Positions 43,613 to 53,186 of a DNA stretch of 64,000 bases are shown here, piece by piece (positions within the stretch are counted from its first letter, which is position 1; the number at the start of each line of letters is the position of its first letter). The notes beneath the pieces were generated by a model that was given only the letters and a program-made list of their open reading frames with translations, did not search any database and was not told where the DNA came from. Both the position numbers and the translations under genes were made by a program. This DNA is from Caloranaerobacter sp050286925 (GTDB lineage: Bacteria > Bacillota > Clostridia > Tissierellales > Thermohalobacteraceae): positions 1-64,000 of the forward strand of contig NZ_JBFWFX010000011.1 of the NCBI RefSeq assembly GCF_050286925.1. Direction: 5' to 3'.

Positions 43613-45311
43613 TTAAGCTATCCTCCTTTGAATTTTTAGGAATCCTCATTGTTACAGTTGTCCCAACTCCTAGCTCGCTCTCAATTTTCAAACCATATTC
43701 TTCACCATATTTGTTTTTTAGCCTATTATTTACATTTATAAGTCCTACTGAATCATTTCCCTCCTTTTTAGAAAAAATATGTTTTATATATTCCTCATCC
43801 ATTCCGACACCATCGTCTTTTACAATTAATATTGTTTCTTTTTCATCATCAATAGCTTTAATTATTATAGTACCTCCCTCAAGTTTTTCCATTATGCCAT
43901 GTTTAATAGCATTTTCTACTATAGGCTGCAATATTAGAGGAGGTAAAAAACAGGTTATTTTATCCGGTATATCAAACTTTACATTTAACTTATCTCCAAA
44001 TCTTGCCTTCTCTATTTCAAGATAAGATTTTATATATTCTATTTCCTTTGTAAGTTCAACTTCTTCTCCACTCTGCTGCAAATTTTTCCTGAAATATGAA
44101 CCTAAATGTAATAAAAGTTCCCTAGCCTTATCTGGTTTTGTCCTTATAAATGATACTATTGTGTTTATAGCATTAAATAGAAAATGGGGATTGATTTGAG
44201 CCTGTAAAGCCTTTAATTCAGCCTTTGCAAGTAATTCAGACTGATATTCTATTTTACTTAATTCAATTTGTGTTGAAAAAAGTAGTCCTAATCCTAAAGC
44301 CAATTCTAAATCAACCTGAGTAATGGAATTATCATCAGTTTTGTAGAGTTTCAACGTACCTATTACTTTATTGTTTTCTTTTAAAGGAACTATAATAGCT
44401 GACTTTAATTCACACGTATGAACATTACAATCAATTTCCTCCTTAGAATTCGCTACCATATATTTGCCACTCTTAATTACTTCCTTCGTAATAATAGTCT
44501 TTATCCTATCACCAGCTTTATGATGGTCTTCACCAGCTCCAACATGAGCTAAAATCTTTTCCCTATCTGTAAAAGCAACTGCCTTTAAATCAGTCATCTC
44601 ATAAATTATCTGGGCTGTTTCACGTGCTGTTTCAGCATTAAAACCTTTTCTAAAATATTTTAATGTCTTATTTGCTATTTTTAATGCTATCTGTGCTTGA
44701 TATGCAGCTGCCCTATCCTGATCCTTAAATATACTCTCTGTAATAGCAATAAATATCGCTATGCCTATGGAATTAGCAACTATCATTGGTATACCAATTA
44801 TTTCCACTAAATTAACTGCTTCTATAAAAGGTTTCGCTACTATAAGGATTATTATCATCTGAATAATTTCAGCAATAATTCCCATAACCAAAGAAAATAA
44901 CCATTTATTTTCGGTTTTGTAAAACTTTTCACTTAACATCCCAGCCATTATACCTTCTATAATCGTCGAAATCGCACAGGCTACAGCTGTGAATCCTCCT
45001 ATATCTATAACCCACCTGTGAAATCCTGCAATTATACCCGATAATATTCCTACAAAAGGACCTCCTAAAAGTCCTCCAACAAATACACCTATTACCCTGG
45101 AGTTTGCCAATGCCCCTTTAACCAGTATACCTGAGTAAGTTCCAATTATACCAAATATTCCGAAAAGTATTGAAAGAATAAATTTATCTGAGAGACTGAT
45201 ATTTTTCTTAGTAACAAGCTTTCTAAATAAATCTATTTTTGACATAATAAAAGCCAGTATTATTATTGTTCCAACTCTATTTACTAAACTGGTAAGTATT
45301 GTTAGTATCAA
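43590..45311 (-). CDS. lytS: LytS-family sensor histidine kinase
   Basis: 573 residues. The N-terminal half has six to eight hydrophobic spans with the 5TMR-LYT pattern (KFILSILFGIFGIIGTYSGI, RVIGVFVGGLLGGPFVGILSGIIAGFHRW), then a GAF-like domain (residues about 220-340) and the His-kinase core, with the phospho-accepting His in NPHFLFNAINTI and ATPase N-box and G-box (PLILQPIVENAIKHGI, VKDDGVGMD). TTG at 45311 is six bases after AGAGGTG; GTG at 45335 overlaps that region. The LytS type senses extracellular metabolites such as pyruvate in other bacteria. It forms a two-gene operon with lytR. Confidence 0.9.
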   Translation of the reverse strand: MILTILTSLVNRVGTIIILAFIMSKIDLFRKLVTKKNISLSDKFILSILFGIFGIIGTYSGILVKGALANSRVIGVFVGGLLGGPFVGILSGIIAGFHRWVIDIGGFTAVACAISTIIEGIMAGMLSEKFYKTENKWLFSLVMGIIAEIIQMIIILIVAKPFIEAVNLVEIIGIPMIVANSIGIAIFIAITESIFKDQDRAAAYQAQIALKIANKTLKYFRKGFNAETARETAQIIYEMTDLKAVAFTDREKILAHVGAGEDHHKAGDRIKTIITKEVIKSGKYMVANSKEEIDCNVHTCELKSAIIVPLKENNKVIGTLKLYKTDDNSITQVDLELALGLGLLFSTQIELSKIEYQSELLAKAELKALQAQINPHFLFNAINTIVSFIRTKPDKARELLLHLGSYFRKNLQQSGEEVELTKEIEYIKSYLEIEKARFGDKLNVKFDIPDKITCFLPPLILQPIVENAIKHGIMEKLEGGTIIIKAIDDEKETILIVKDDGVGMDEEYIKHIFSKKEGNDSVGLINVNNRLKNKYGEEYGLKIESELGVGTTVTMRIPKNSKEDSLNDKVHNS

Positions 45312-45384
45312 TATAAACACCTCTTTAATTTTCACTATAACTTAATTTTATACTATTTATATTATTAAATAAATATAAGTTCAA

Positions 45385-45424
45385 AGAAAAAAATAAAGGC
45401 TTAAGATATTTTTATCTTAAGCCT
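45385..45424 (-). terminator. terminator after the his operon
   Basis: Perfect 11-pair hairpin GGCTTAAGATA/TATCTTAAGCC with an AAAA loop, followed by TTTATTTTTTTC on the minus strand; the stem starts at the hisIE stop codon. Confidence 0.9.
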
Positions 45425-46061
45425 ATTTATGCCTTTTATAAAGTTCCCTTTTAATATCTTCTACAGTTACTCCCATTTCTACCATCAAAACAAGAATATG
45501 ATACACTAAGTCGGAAACTTCATATATTACTTCCTCTTTACTTTTATTTTTGGCTCCAATTATAACTTCGCTTGTCTCTTCTCCTATTTTTTTAAGAATT
45601 TTATCCAAACCTTTTTCAAACAAATAACTTGTATATGAATCTTCTTGTGGATTATTTTTCCTATCTTCTATCAGTTTGTATAAATAATTTACAAATTTAT
45701 CTATATTGTCTTCATTACTTAAAGCACTAGACTCTAAAATCTTATTGTAAAAACAAGAGTATTCCCCTGTATGGCAAGCTACTCCCTTTTGCTTAACTTT
45801 AATAAGTATCGAATCACCGTCGCAATCATAATACATATCTACAATCTCTTGAAAATTACCCGATGTTTCTCCCTTATTCCATAATTTTTTTCTACTTCTG
45901 CTGTAAAACCATGTTTTACCCGTTTCCATTGTCTTTAGTAAAGATTTTTTATTCATATATGCAAGCATTAAAACTTCTTTAGTTTCTACATCCTGTACTA
46001 TAACAGGAATCAAACCGTTGGAATCAAACTTTATTTTTTCAACAAACTCCATCTGTTTCAT
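45423..46061 (-). CDS. hisIE: bifunctional phosphoribosyl-AMP cyclohydrolase / phosphoribosyl-ATP pyrophosphatase
   Basis: 212 residues. The N-terminal HisI domain contains VLMLAYMNKKSLLKTMETGKTWFYSRSRKKLWNKGETSG, the CDGDSILIKVKQKGVACHTG and SCFYN metal-binding region. After residue 115 comes the HisE domain with SYTSYLFEKGLDKILKKIGEETSEVIIGAKN and EVSDLVYHILVLM. This fusion catalyses steps 2 and 3 of histidine biosynthesis. Start ATG at 46061 overlaps the hisF stop by four bases. Last gene of the operon, followed by a strong terminator. Confidence 0.95.
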   Translation of the reverse strand: MKQMEFVEKIKFDSNGLIPVIVQDVETKEVLMLAYMNKKSLLKTMETGKTWFYSRSRKKLWNKGETSGNFQEIVDMYYDCDGDSILIKVKQKGVACHTGEYSCFYNKILESSALSNEDNIDKFVNYLYKLIEDRKNNPQEDSYTSYLFEKGLDKILKKIGEETSEVIIGAKNKSKEEVIYEVSDLVYHILVLMVEMGVTVEDIKRELYKRHK

Positions 46062-46822
46062 CCCTTTCTCACCGCTATGCCTTTTTTATCTAAATACTTT
46101 TTTAAATCCTGTATAAGAATCTCTTTAAAATGAAATACGGAGGCAGCTAATGCAGCATCGGCCTTTCCTTCATCTAATACTTCATAAAAATCCTCCTTTT
46201 TTCCTGCACCACCAGAAGCTATGACCGGGACATTAACCTCTTCAGAAATTATCTTAGTTAACTCAATATCATATCCTCTTTTGACTCCATCAGCGTCTAT
46301 ACTATTTATTACTAGTTCTCCTGCTCCCAATCTAACACCGAGTTTGGCCCATTCAATTGCATCAAGACCCGTATCAAGTCTTCCGCCATTTATAAAAACA
46401 TTCCATCTTTCTTTTCCATCCATCCTTTTTGCATCAATTGAAAGTACAACACATTGTGACCCAAACTTTAATGCAGCTTCCTTTATTAAATTAGGGTTTC
46501 TTACTGCAGCTGAATTAATAGAAATTTTATCTGCTCCTGCCCTGAGTAATGCAGTAAAATCATCAATAGTTCTTATACCTCCACCTACTGTAAATGGAAT
46601 GAACACTTCTTCTGCCGTTCTTTCAACCACATCTAAAAGTATATTCCTTTTTTCATAAGAAGCTGTAATATCATAAAACACTAATTCATCTGCCCCCTGA
46701 GCATTATAATATTTAGCAAGCTCTACTGGATCATCAACATCTCTTATATTTTTAAACTTAGTACCTTTAACGACTCTTCCAGCTTTAACATCAAGACATG
46801 GTATTATTCTTTTTGTAAGCAT
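46058..46822 (-). CDS. hisF: imidazole glycerol phosphate synthase cyclase subunit
   Basis: 254 residues, TIM barrel. Catalytic Asp residues appear in PCLDVKAGRVVKG (near N-terminus) and in SIDADG. FTVGGGIRTIDDF and PVIASGGAGKKEDF mark the phosphate-binding loops. With HisH it makes IGP and AICAR from PRFAR and glutamine. It overlaps the following hisIE by 4 bases and lies 21 bases after hisA. Confidence 0.95.
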   Translation of the reverse strand: MLTKRIIPCLDVKAGRVVKGTKFKNIRDVDDPVELAKYYNAQGADELVFYDITASYEKRNILLDVVERTAEEVFIPFTVGGGIRTIDDFTALLRAGADKISINSAAVRNPNLIKEAALKFGSQCVVLSIDAKRMDGKERWNVFINGGRLDTGLDAIEWAKLGVRLGAGELVINSIDADGVKRGYDIELTKIISEEVNVPVIASGGAGKKEDFYEVLDEGKADAALAASVFHFKEILIQDLKKYLDKKGIAVRKG

Positions 46823-46843
46823 TTAAGCACCCCCATTGACAAT

Positions 46844-47566
46844 TCAATCCTTAATTATCTGATATTTAAGTAGCTCGGTAATCTTTACTGCTCCACTATA
46901 TATGGCCTTTCCTACTATGCAACCATAAACACCTATTTCCTTTAACTTTTTTACATCTCCTGCACTGCTAATTCCACCTGAGGCAATTATATTAATATTA
47001 ACTTTTTTCTTTAATTCCTCATATACTTTAAAGTTAGGTCCTTTCATCATTCCGTCCTTTGATATATCTGTATATACAATTGTTTTTACACCGATTTTTT
47101 CTAAGTCCTTTGCAAATTCGATTGAATTAATAGAACTTAAGTTTATCCATCCGTCAACTGCTACAAAACCATCATTAGCATCTATAGAAACTACAATTCT
47201 ATTACCATAATCTCTTATTAATTGTTCTAAAAGTTCCGGATTTCTAACTGCTAAAGTACCTATAATCACCCTTTCAACTCCACATTCCAGTAATATGTCA
47301 ACAATTTTTCTACTTCTTATTCCACCGCCTATCTGAACGGGAATACTTACTGAACTTACTATTTCCTTAATTAATTCTATATTATTAGGAATTCCATTAA
47401 CTGCACCATCTAAATCCACCAAATGGAGATATTGACATCCTTCTTTCTCCCATTTTTTTGCAATTTCAACCGGATTATCACTATATATAGTTACATCATC
47501 AAATCGACCTTGTCTTAACCTAACACATTTTCCATCCTTTATATCAATAGCAGGAAATATTATCAT
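46844..47566 (-). CDS. hisA: phosphoribosylformimino-5-aminoimidazole carboxamide ribotide isomerase
   Basis: 240 residues, TIM barrel with the general acid/base Asp in FPAIDIKDGKCVRLRQG (N-terminal) and DISKDGMMKGPN. VQIGGGIRSRKIVDIL and IIASGGISSAGDVKKL bind phosphate. It converts ProFAR to PRFAR. It overlaps hisH by 4 bases and precedes hisF. Confidence 0.95.
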   Translation of the reverse strand: MIIFPAIDIKDGKCVRLRQGRFDDVTIYSDNPVEIAKKWEKEGCQYLHLVDLDGAVNGIPNNIELIKEIVSSVSIPVQIGGGIRSRKIVDILLECGVERVIIGTLAVRNPELLEQLIRDYGNRIVVSIDANDGFVAVDGWINLSSINSIEFAKDLEKIGVKTIVYTDISKDGMMKGPNFKVYEELKKKVNINIIASGGISSAGDVKKLKEIGVYGCIVGKAIYSGAVKITELLKYQIIKD

Positions 47567-48165
47567 TTAATCATCTCCCCAAAAGCTTTTAGTAAAGCTA
47601 ATCCTGTTTCACCACTTTTCTCAGGATGAAACTGCATCCCGAATACATTATCCTTTCCAACAATTGCAGGAAATCTCTTTCCATAATCAGACACACATAT
47701 TACATTATCATCCTTTGTTTTTACATAATAGGAATGGACAAAGTATACATAATCTCCTTCCTTAATATACTTTAAAATCTTGTTATCCTTATTTATTTTT
47801 AACCTGTTCCATCCCATATGGGGAATTTTCAAGTTTTCATTAAATCTTACAACTTCCCCAGATAAAATTCCTAAACCTTCCCATTCTCCATCCTCAAAGC
47901 TCTTTTCAAATAAAAGTTGCATTCCAAGACAAATCCCAAGCAATGGCTTCCCTGAAGCTATATTTTCTTTTATACAGGAAATTATATTTTTCTCTTTTAG
48001 ATTTTTCATTGCATCTTTAAAGGCTCCTACTCCCGGTAAAATTATTCCCTTCGAATTATTTATATCATAAATATCATCCGTAATTTTAGCCTCAATCCCC
48101 AATTTTTTCAAAGCTTTATATACGCTTTTTAGGTTCCCAACACCATAATCTATAATAGCAATCAT
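47563..48165 (-). CDS. hisH: imidazole glycerol phosphate synthase glutaminase subunit
   Basis: 200 residues, class I glutamine amidotransferase. Nucleophile Cys in PLLGICLGMQLLFEKS, catalytic His in FGMQFHPEKSGE. It supplies ammonia to HisF. The start ATG overlaps the hisB stop by one base (TAATG), and its stop overlaps hisA, so translation is coupled on both sides. Confidence 0.95.
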   Translation of the reverse strand: MIAIIDYGVGNLKSVYKALKKLGIEAKITDDIYDINNSKGIILPGVGAFKDAMKNLKEKNIISCIKENIASGKPLLGICLGMQLLFEKSFEDGEWEGLGILSGEVVRFNENLKIPHMGWNRLKINKDNKILKYIKEGDYVYFVHSYYVKTKDDNVICVSDYGKRFPAIVGKDNVFGMQFHPEKSGETGLALLKAFGEMIK

Positions 48166-48749
48166 TATATAACCCCCTTAGTCGACATTACACCTTTTAT
48201 TCTTTCATCTATAGCAGTAGCTGCATCTAATGCTCTGCCAAATCCTTTAAAAATTGACTCTATCATGTGATGGGTATTCCCACTATTTATCATTTTTATA
48301 TGAAGTGTAATTCTACTGTTATTTACAAAGGCCCTAAAAAACTCTTCTACAAGTTCAGTATCAAAATCCCCTACCATTTCCCTGGTAATATTTACATCGA
48401 AAGACAAATAAGGTCTTCCGCTAATATCCAATACTACTAAAGACAGACACTCATCCATAGGAGTAAATACACTTGCATATCTTTTTATTCCCTTTTTATC
48501 TCCTAAAGCGTCTTTGAAAGCTTCTCCCAGCACTATACCAATATCTTCAATGGTATGATGACCATCAACGTATAAATCTCCTTCGCATTTTAAATCTAAA
48601 TCAAATAATCCGTGTCTGGCAAAAAGATTCAACATATGGTTGAAGAAGCCTATTCCCGTATCTATATTGCCCCTTCCTTTTCCATCAATATTTAATTTTA
48701 AAGATATATCTGTTTCCATCGTTTTTCTCTTTTTTTCCGACATTCTCAT
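48165..48749 (-). CDS. hisB: imidazoleglycerol-phosphate dehydratase
   Basis: 194 residues, monofunctional IGPD, without the N-terminal HAD histidinol phosphatase found in enterobacteria. The two metal-binding motifs DGHHTIEDIGI and NTHHMIESIFKGF are complete, as is IDTGIGFFNHML. It makes imidazole acetol phosphate from IGP. Overlaps hisC by four bases. Confidence 0.95.
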   Translation of the reverse strand: MRMSEKKRKTMETDISLKLNIDGKGRGNIDTGIGFFNHMLNLFARHGLFDLDLKCEGDLYVDGHHTIEDIGIVLGEAFKDALGDKKGIKRYASVFTPMDECLSLVVLDISGRPYLSFDVNITREMVGDFDTELVEEFFRAFVNNSRITLHIKMINSGNTHHMIESIFKGFGRALDAATAIDERIKGVMSTKGVI

Positions 48750-49804
48750 TTTTTCATCACTTCCTTTAATGCATCTATAAAAGCCTTATTCTCCTCTTGA
48801 GTTCCTACCGTTACTCTAAGATGATTTTCCAATCTACCTCCGCTAAAAAATCTTACCTTTACTCCCTTATCTAGTAATCCTTCAAAAACTTTTTTCCCGT
48901 TATCCACCCTGAAAAGTATAAAATTTGCACTTGAAGGATAAACTTTTATTCCGTCTATTTTTTTCATTTCATCGTACAATTTATCTCTTTCTTCATTTAC
49001 CAATCGAACTCTGCTTAAAATCTCACTCTTATTCCTTAGTAACTCTATTCCTATAAGTTGTGATATGGTATTTAAGTTATAGGGAAGTTTAACGCTATTT
49101 AGTCTGTCTATAATCTTATCTCCCGCTACCAAATAGCCTGTCCTGATTCCAGCAGCTCCAAAAGCCTTAGACAATGTTCTTAACACTATAAGCCTACTGA
49201 AGTTTTTTACTTCCTGTACTATTGTTTTACCTCCAAACTCAAAATATGCTTCATCGACAACTACAACACTTTTGGTTTCATTTACAACTTTAATAATCTC
49301 TTCTTTTCTTATAAGGTTTCCTGTTGGATTATTAGGTGAACATAAAAATATCAGTTTAGCCTCTCTATCATTAGCAGTTTGTATTAAAGCATCTATATCT
49401 ACATTAAAATCTTCATCCGTAGGTACATCTATATACTCTACACCTGCAATTTTGCTTATAAGTCTATACATTACAAATGTAGGAGAGTGGGATACAACAA
49501 CATCATTTTTATCAGCAAAAGTATTGATTATTATATTAATCATTTCGTCAGAACCATTACCTACTATTATATTTTTGAAATTTACACCTATATATTTTGA
49601 AATTTCTCTTCTCAATGCATTACTGTTTGTATCAGGATATCTGTTTAATTTTAAGTTGTATAAGTTTTTTATAATACTTTTTATAACATTATCAGGTAAA
49701 TTAAAAGGGCTTTCATTGGCATCCATTTTATACTTATATTCATAATCGTTGGGTATATACGGCTTTAAATCCAATATACTTTTCTTTACCAATAACTCTA
49801 TCAT
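48746..49804 (-). CDS. hisC: histidinol-phosphate aminotransferase
   Basis: 352 residues, class I/II PLP aminotransferase. MDANESPFNLP, SPNNPTGNLI, VVDEAYFEF and the Schiff-base Lys in LRTLSKAFGAAGIRTGYLVA are visible. It transfers the amino group from glutamate to imidazole acetol phosphate. It overlaps hisD upstream (4 bases) and hisB downstream (4 bases). Confidence 0.94.
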   Translation of the reverse strand: MIELLVKKSILDLKPYIPNDYEYKYKMDANESPFNLPDNVIKSIIKNLYNLKLNRYPDTNSNALRREISKYIGVNFKNIIVGNGSDEMINIIINTFADKNDVVVSHSPTFVMYRLISKIAGVEYIDVPTDEDFNVDIDALIQTANDREAKLIFLCSPNNPTGNLIRKEEIIKVVNETKSVVVVDEAYFEFGGKTIVQEVKNFSRLIVLRTLSKAFGAAGIRTGYLVAGDKIIDRLNSVKLPYNLNTISQLIGIELLRNKSEILSRVRLVNEERDKLYDEMKKIDGIKVYPSSANFILFRVDNGKKVFEGLLDKGVKVRFFSGGRLENHLRVTVGTQEENKAFIDALKEVMKK

Positions 49805-51090
49805 TCTTCAAACCTCACTTTTATAGAATTTGCATGAGCTGTAAGCCTTTCTTCCTCAGCAATTCTTATAATCTTATTTTTACACTTATTAAGACTTTCT
49901 CTGTCATAGTATATAATACTAGATTTTTTGTAAAAGTCGTCCACTCCTAATGGAGAGAAAAATTTAGCAGTACCACTTGTAGGCAAAGTATGGTTTGGAC
50001 CAGCAAAATAGTCCCCTAAAGGTTCTGGTGAATACTCACCCATAAATATTGCTCCTGCATTTTTAATACTATTAACTAATTCAAATGGCTTATCCACCAT
50101 TAACTCTAAATGCTCTGGTGCAATTTTGTTAGATAACTCAACTGACTCTTCTAAATCATTAACAACTATAATTACTCCATAATCATTGAGGGCTTTTTCT
50201 ATAATATCCCTTCTGGATAATTGTTTAACCTGCCTTTCTATTTCATCTCTTACTTTTACAGCTAACTCCTTTGAAGTAGTTATCAATATAGATGATGCCA
50301 GTACATCATGTTCAGCCTGAGACAGCATATCGGCAGCTATATATCTTTCATTTGCATTATCATCTGCAATTATCAATATCTCACTTGGTCCTGCAATCAT
50401 ATCTATATCAACATATCCGTATACCATCCTTTTTGCCATAGCTACATAAATATTACCCGGCCCCACAATTTTATCCACTTTAGGAATAGTCTCCGTTCCA
50501 AAGGTTAAGGCACCGATTGCCTGTGCACCGCCAATTTTAAATATCCTGTCTACACCTGCTACTTTTGCTGCAGCCAATATATTTTTATTAATTTTTCCGT
50601 CCTTCGAAGGAGGAGTTACCATAATTATCTCTTTTACACCCGCCACTTTAGCAGGTACAGCATTCATAAGAACCGTTGACGGATAAGGAGCAGTACCGCC
50701 AGGTACATATATACCTACCTTCTCAATTGGATTATATATTTGCCCTAATATTATCCCCTTATCTTTATTCCATATCCATGAATTTTTGAGTTGTTTACTG
50801 TGATAATTCCAGATATTATCTCTAGCCTCAACCAAAGCCTCAACAAGTTTCGAATCACAACTATTATATGCTTCATCTATCTCATTATCAGATACAATAA
50901 GATTATCTAATTCTACACCATCAAACTTTTTTGTATAATTGTATAATGCTTTATCGCCATTTTCTTTAACATCTTCTAGTATTTTTTCTACACTTTTGTT
51001 TACCTCTCCGAATTCAAGCTGGCTTCTGTTTAGCAAATCTTTTATTAATTTTTCCGATTCTCTATCTCCTGTTTCTATAATCTTTATCAT
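49801..51090 (-). CDS. hisD: histidinol dehydrogenase
   Basis: 429 residues. NAD- and zinc-dependent enzyme that oxidises histidinol to histidine. Motifs: YVPGGTAPYPSTVLMNAVPAKVAGV, VDKIVGPGNIYVAMAKR, MIAGPSEILIIAD, ASILITTS, APEHLELM and GPNHTLPTSGTAKFFSPLGV, which carry the conserved Glu/His catalytic pair. It overlaps hisC by four bases and lies two bases after hisG. Confidence 0.95.
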   Translation of the reverse strand: MIKIIETGDRESEKLIKDLLNRSQLEFGEVNKSVEKILEDVKENGDKALYNYTKKFDGVELDNLIVSDNEIDEAYNSCDSKLVEALVEARDNIWNYHSKQLKNSWIWNKDKGIILGQIYNPIEKVGIYVPGGTAPYPSTVLMNAVPAKVAGVKEIIMVTPPSKDGKINKNILAAAKVAGVDRIFKIGGAQAIGALTFGTETIPKVDKIVGPGNIYVAMAKRMVYGYVDIDMIAGPSEILIIADDNANERYIAADMLSQAEHDVLASSILITTSKELAVKVRDEIERQVKQLSRRDIIEKALNDYGVIIVVNDLEESVELSNKIAPEHLELMVDKPFELVNSIKNAGAIFMGEYSPEPLGDYFAGPNHTLPTSGTAKFFSPLGVDDFYKKSSIIYYDRESLNKCKNKIIRIAEEERLTAHANSIKVRFEE

Positions 51091-51092
51091 AC

Positions 51093-51731
51093 TTATAACT
51101 CCTTTCTAAAAATCATTTGTATATTATCGATTATTTCTCTTATACTCTTATTTTTCATTTTATAGCTTACCTTATTCGCAACCAATCTGGCACTTATAGG
51201 AAACATATCTTCTACAACTACCAATCCATTCTCTTTTAGAGTTCTTCCTGTTTCAACAATATCTACTATTACATCCGAAAGACCAACTAAAGGAGCCAAC
51301 TCTACAGAACCATTTAACTTGATTAAATCTATTTGTATCCCCTTTGATAAAAAATATTTCTTTGCAACATTTGGATACTTTGTTGCTACCTTTAAAGGTC
51401 TTCTGATATTATCCATCTTATATCCAGGAAGAGCTGCAACAGCAAATTTGCATTTTCCAAAACCTAAGTCAGCTATTTCATAGAGGTCTCTCTCTTCTTC
51501 CATAATAATATCTTTCCCTACTACACCTAAATCGGCCGCCCCTCTTTCTACATATACCGGAATATCACTAGCCTTTACCAATATAAAGCGTACATTCTTT
51601 TTCTCATTTGTAAATATCAATTTTCTTGAATTTTTTTCCATTTCACTATATCCTAATCCAATTTTCTTAAACATTTCATATCCTTTATCTCCTAATCTTC
51701 CTTTAGCAAGAGCAATATTTAAGTAGTCCAC
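51093..51731 (-). CDS. hisG: ATP phosphoribosyltransferase, short form (catalytic subunit)
   Basis: 212 residues, the short HisG that lacks the C-terminal histidine-binding domain and therefore needs HisZ for activity and feedback control. Motifs: LNIALAKGRLGDKGYEMFKK, VERGAADLGVVGKD, and phosphoribosyl-binding DVIVDIVETGRTLKENGL. It catalyses the first step, from ATP and PRPP. It follows hisZ by 12 bases. Confidence 0.95.
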   Translation of the reverse strand: MDYLNIALAKGRLGDKGYEMFKKIGLGYSEMEKNSRKLIFTNEKKNVRFILVKASDIPVYVERGAADLGVVGKDIIMEEERDLYEIADLGFGKCKFAVAALPGYKMDNIRRPLKVATKYPNVAKKYFLSKGIQIDLIKLNGSVELAPLVGLSDVIVDIVETGRTLKENGLVVVEDMFPISARLVANKVSYKMKNKSIREIIDNIQMIFRKEL

Positions 51732-51743
51732 AATCTATCCTCC

Positions 51744-53039
51744 TTAATGTATTGATGTTAAAAAGCAGTTTTTAGCTTTGTTATCTAATCGCTTCATAAA
51801 ATTATCAATATCAATATTCATACAATTATTTTTCTGTATGTCAATAAGCTTCAACCTCTCAGTATCATATATAATTAAAGTTTTGATTTTATTGCCCTCA
51901 GCATAGTCTATATGCTTTTTGAGATTTTTATACAAATCCGTTTCAACTATTAAGCCTTCATTCCTAAGATAATTTGCCATTTTAAAGGCTTCTTTTCTGT
52001 TTTCTTTTGTATAAAGGATTAAATAATCCGTATTAAATCCTTTATCAAACCTCTTAATAGTAGACCTTATACCGTTAAGCAATTCATCTATGTTAATTGC
52101 AAAACCGGTTGCCGGCATACAATGACCATACTGCTCAGTCAGTTTATCATACCTTCCACCATTTAAAATAATCTGTCCATGATTGGCCATATATCCCTTA
52201 AATATAATTCCAGTATAGTAGTCCAAATGGTTTATTAATCCTAAATCTATTGATATATACTGACTATATCCGTAATCATTTAATATCTCATATACAGCTT
52301 CCAGATTTTCTAGTGATCTGGCCATTCTGTCATTAAGACACATTTTTTTTGACCTTTTTAAAACATCGGAAAACTCTCCATAAAGACCCGGTAACTGTTT
52401 TATAATATCTTTAACTTCCTTTTTAATATCCAAGTTATCTAATAATCTTTCTATTTCTACAAAGTTTTTATTTTCTATAAGTCCTTTAAGTTTATCTTGA
52501 ATAGCTCTGTCAATATCTATTTCTGCCAATAACCCTTTATAAAAATCTGTATGGCCTATTTCTATCTGAAAATTTGATACATTTTTAAGTAAGCTTTTAA
52601 TTGCTATTGCAATTACCTCTGCATCTGCATCAGGTTCATTATTGCCGAAATATTCTATGCCAGCCTGAGTGAACTCCCTTTCTTTTCCATTTTGATTCCT
52701 ACTCATTCTAAATACTTTTGAAACATAAAAAAACTTAAAATAATCTTTATTCGTTTTATAATTATTTGCAACCATTCTAGCTATAGGAATTGTCACATCA
52801 GGTCTTAGAACTAATATTTCTCCTGAGCTATCTATGAACTTAAACATCTCATCTTTTAATACAGTACTTTTGACTAATGAAAACATATCATAATATTCAA
52901 TTGTAGGAGTAGAAACCTGTCTATATCCATAACTTCTAAAATTATCTTTTATACCATTTATAATCATCTCCTTAATCTCATAATCATTATAGAGTTCATA
53001 TTTTACTCCGTATGGAGTCTGGTATTTGAAACTCAGCAT
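51744..53039 (-). CDS. hisZ: ATP phosphoribosyltransferase regulatory subunit (histidyl-tRNA synthetase paralog)
   Basis: 431 residues. Class II tRNA-synthetase-like fold with motif 2-type FRMSRNQNGKEREFTQAGIEYFGN and the histidine-binding LDYYTGIIFKGYM. Pairing with short hisG identifies it as HisZ rather than HisS, as the anticodon-binding domain is replaced by a shorter end. It is the first gene of the his operon; ATG at 53039 after GAGGTG. The promoter at 53100-53128 has a palindrome over its -10. Confidence 0.92.
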   Translation of the reverse strand: MLSFKYQTPYGVKYELYNDYEIKEMIINGIKDNFRSYGYRQVSTPTIEYYDMFSLVKSTVLKDEMFKFIDSSGEILVLRPDVTIPIARMVANNYKTNKDYFKFFYVSKVFRMSRNQNGKEREFTQAGIEYFGNNEPDADAEVIAIAIKSLLKNVSNFQIEIGHTDFYKGLLAEIDIDRAIQDKLKGLIENKNFVEIERLLDNLDIKKEVKDIIKQLPGLYGEFSDVLKRSKKMCLNDRMARSLENLEAVYEILNDYGYSQYISIDLGLINHLDYYTGIIFKGYMANHGQIILNGGRYDKLTEQYGHCMPATGFAINIDELLNGIRSTIKRFDKGFNTDYLILYTKENRKEAFKMANYLRNEGLIVETDLYKNLKKHIDYAEGNKIKTLIIYDTERLKLIDIQKNNCMNIDIDNFMKRLDNKAKNCFLTSIH

Positions 53040-53086
53040 AAAAAATTTACACCTCGCTTTATTTGTTTATCGCTTTAACGCATTAA

Positions 53087-53104
53087 ATCATTTCTGTAAA
53101 TGAT
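53087..53104. promoter_or_regulatory. palindromic operator over the his promoter -10
   Basis: Perfect inverted repeat ATCATTT-n4-AAATGAT overlapping the -10 and transcription start of the his operon. It could be the site of a histidine-responsive repressor (such as a TrpR/YerC-like HisR); no T-box leader is present, as only about 60 bases lie between the start point and hisZ. Confidence 0.55.
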
Positions 53105-53128
53105 ACTATTTTTTTTTGATTACGTCAA
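53100..53128 (-). promoter_or_regulatory. sigma-A promoter of the his operon
   Basis: Minus strand TTGACG (53123-53128), 17 bases, TATCAT (53100-53105), 61 bases before hisZ. Confidence 0.7.
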
Positions 53129-53186
53129 TAGAATTATGTAAGTTTTAAAAAAATTTAAATTTTAAAGCAAAAATTAAACAAGCTTG

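Noticed and set aside
42848..53039. Possible transferred block, since LytS/LytR and his genes look slightly richer in GC than their neighbours
   Set aside because: Judged by eye only; no boundary, repeat or integrase found, and composition was not measured.
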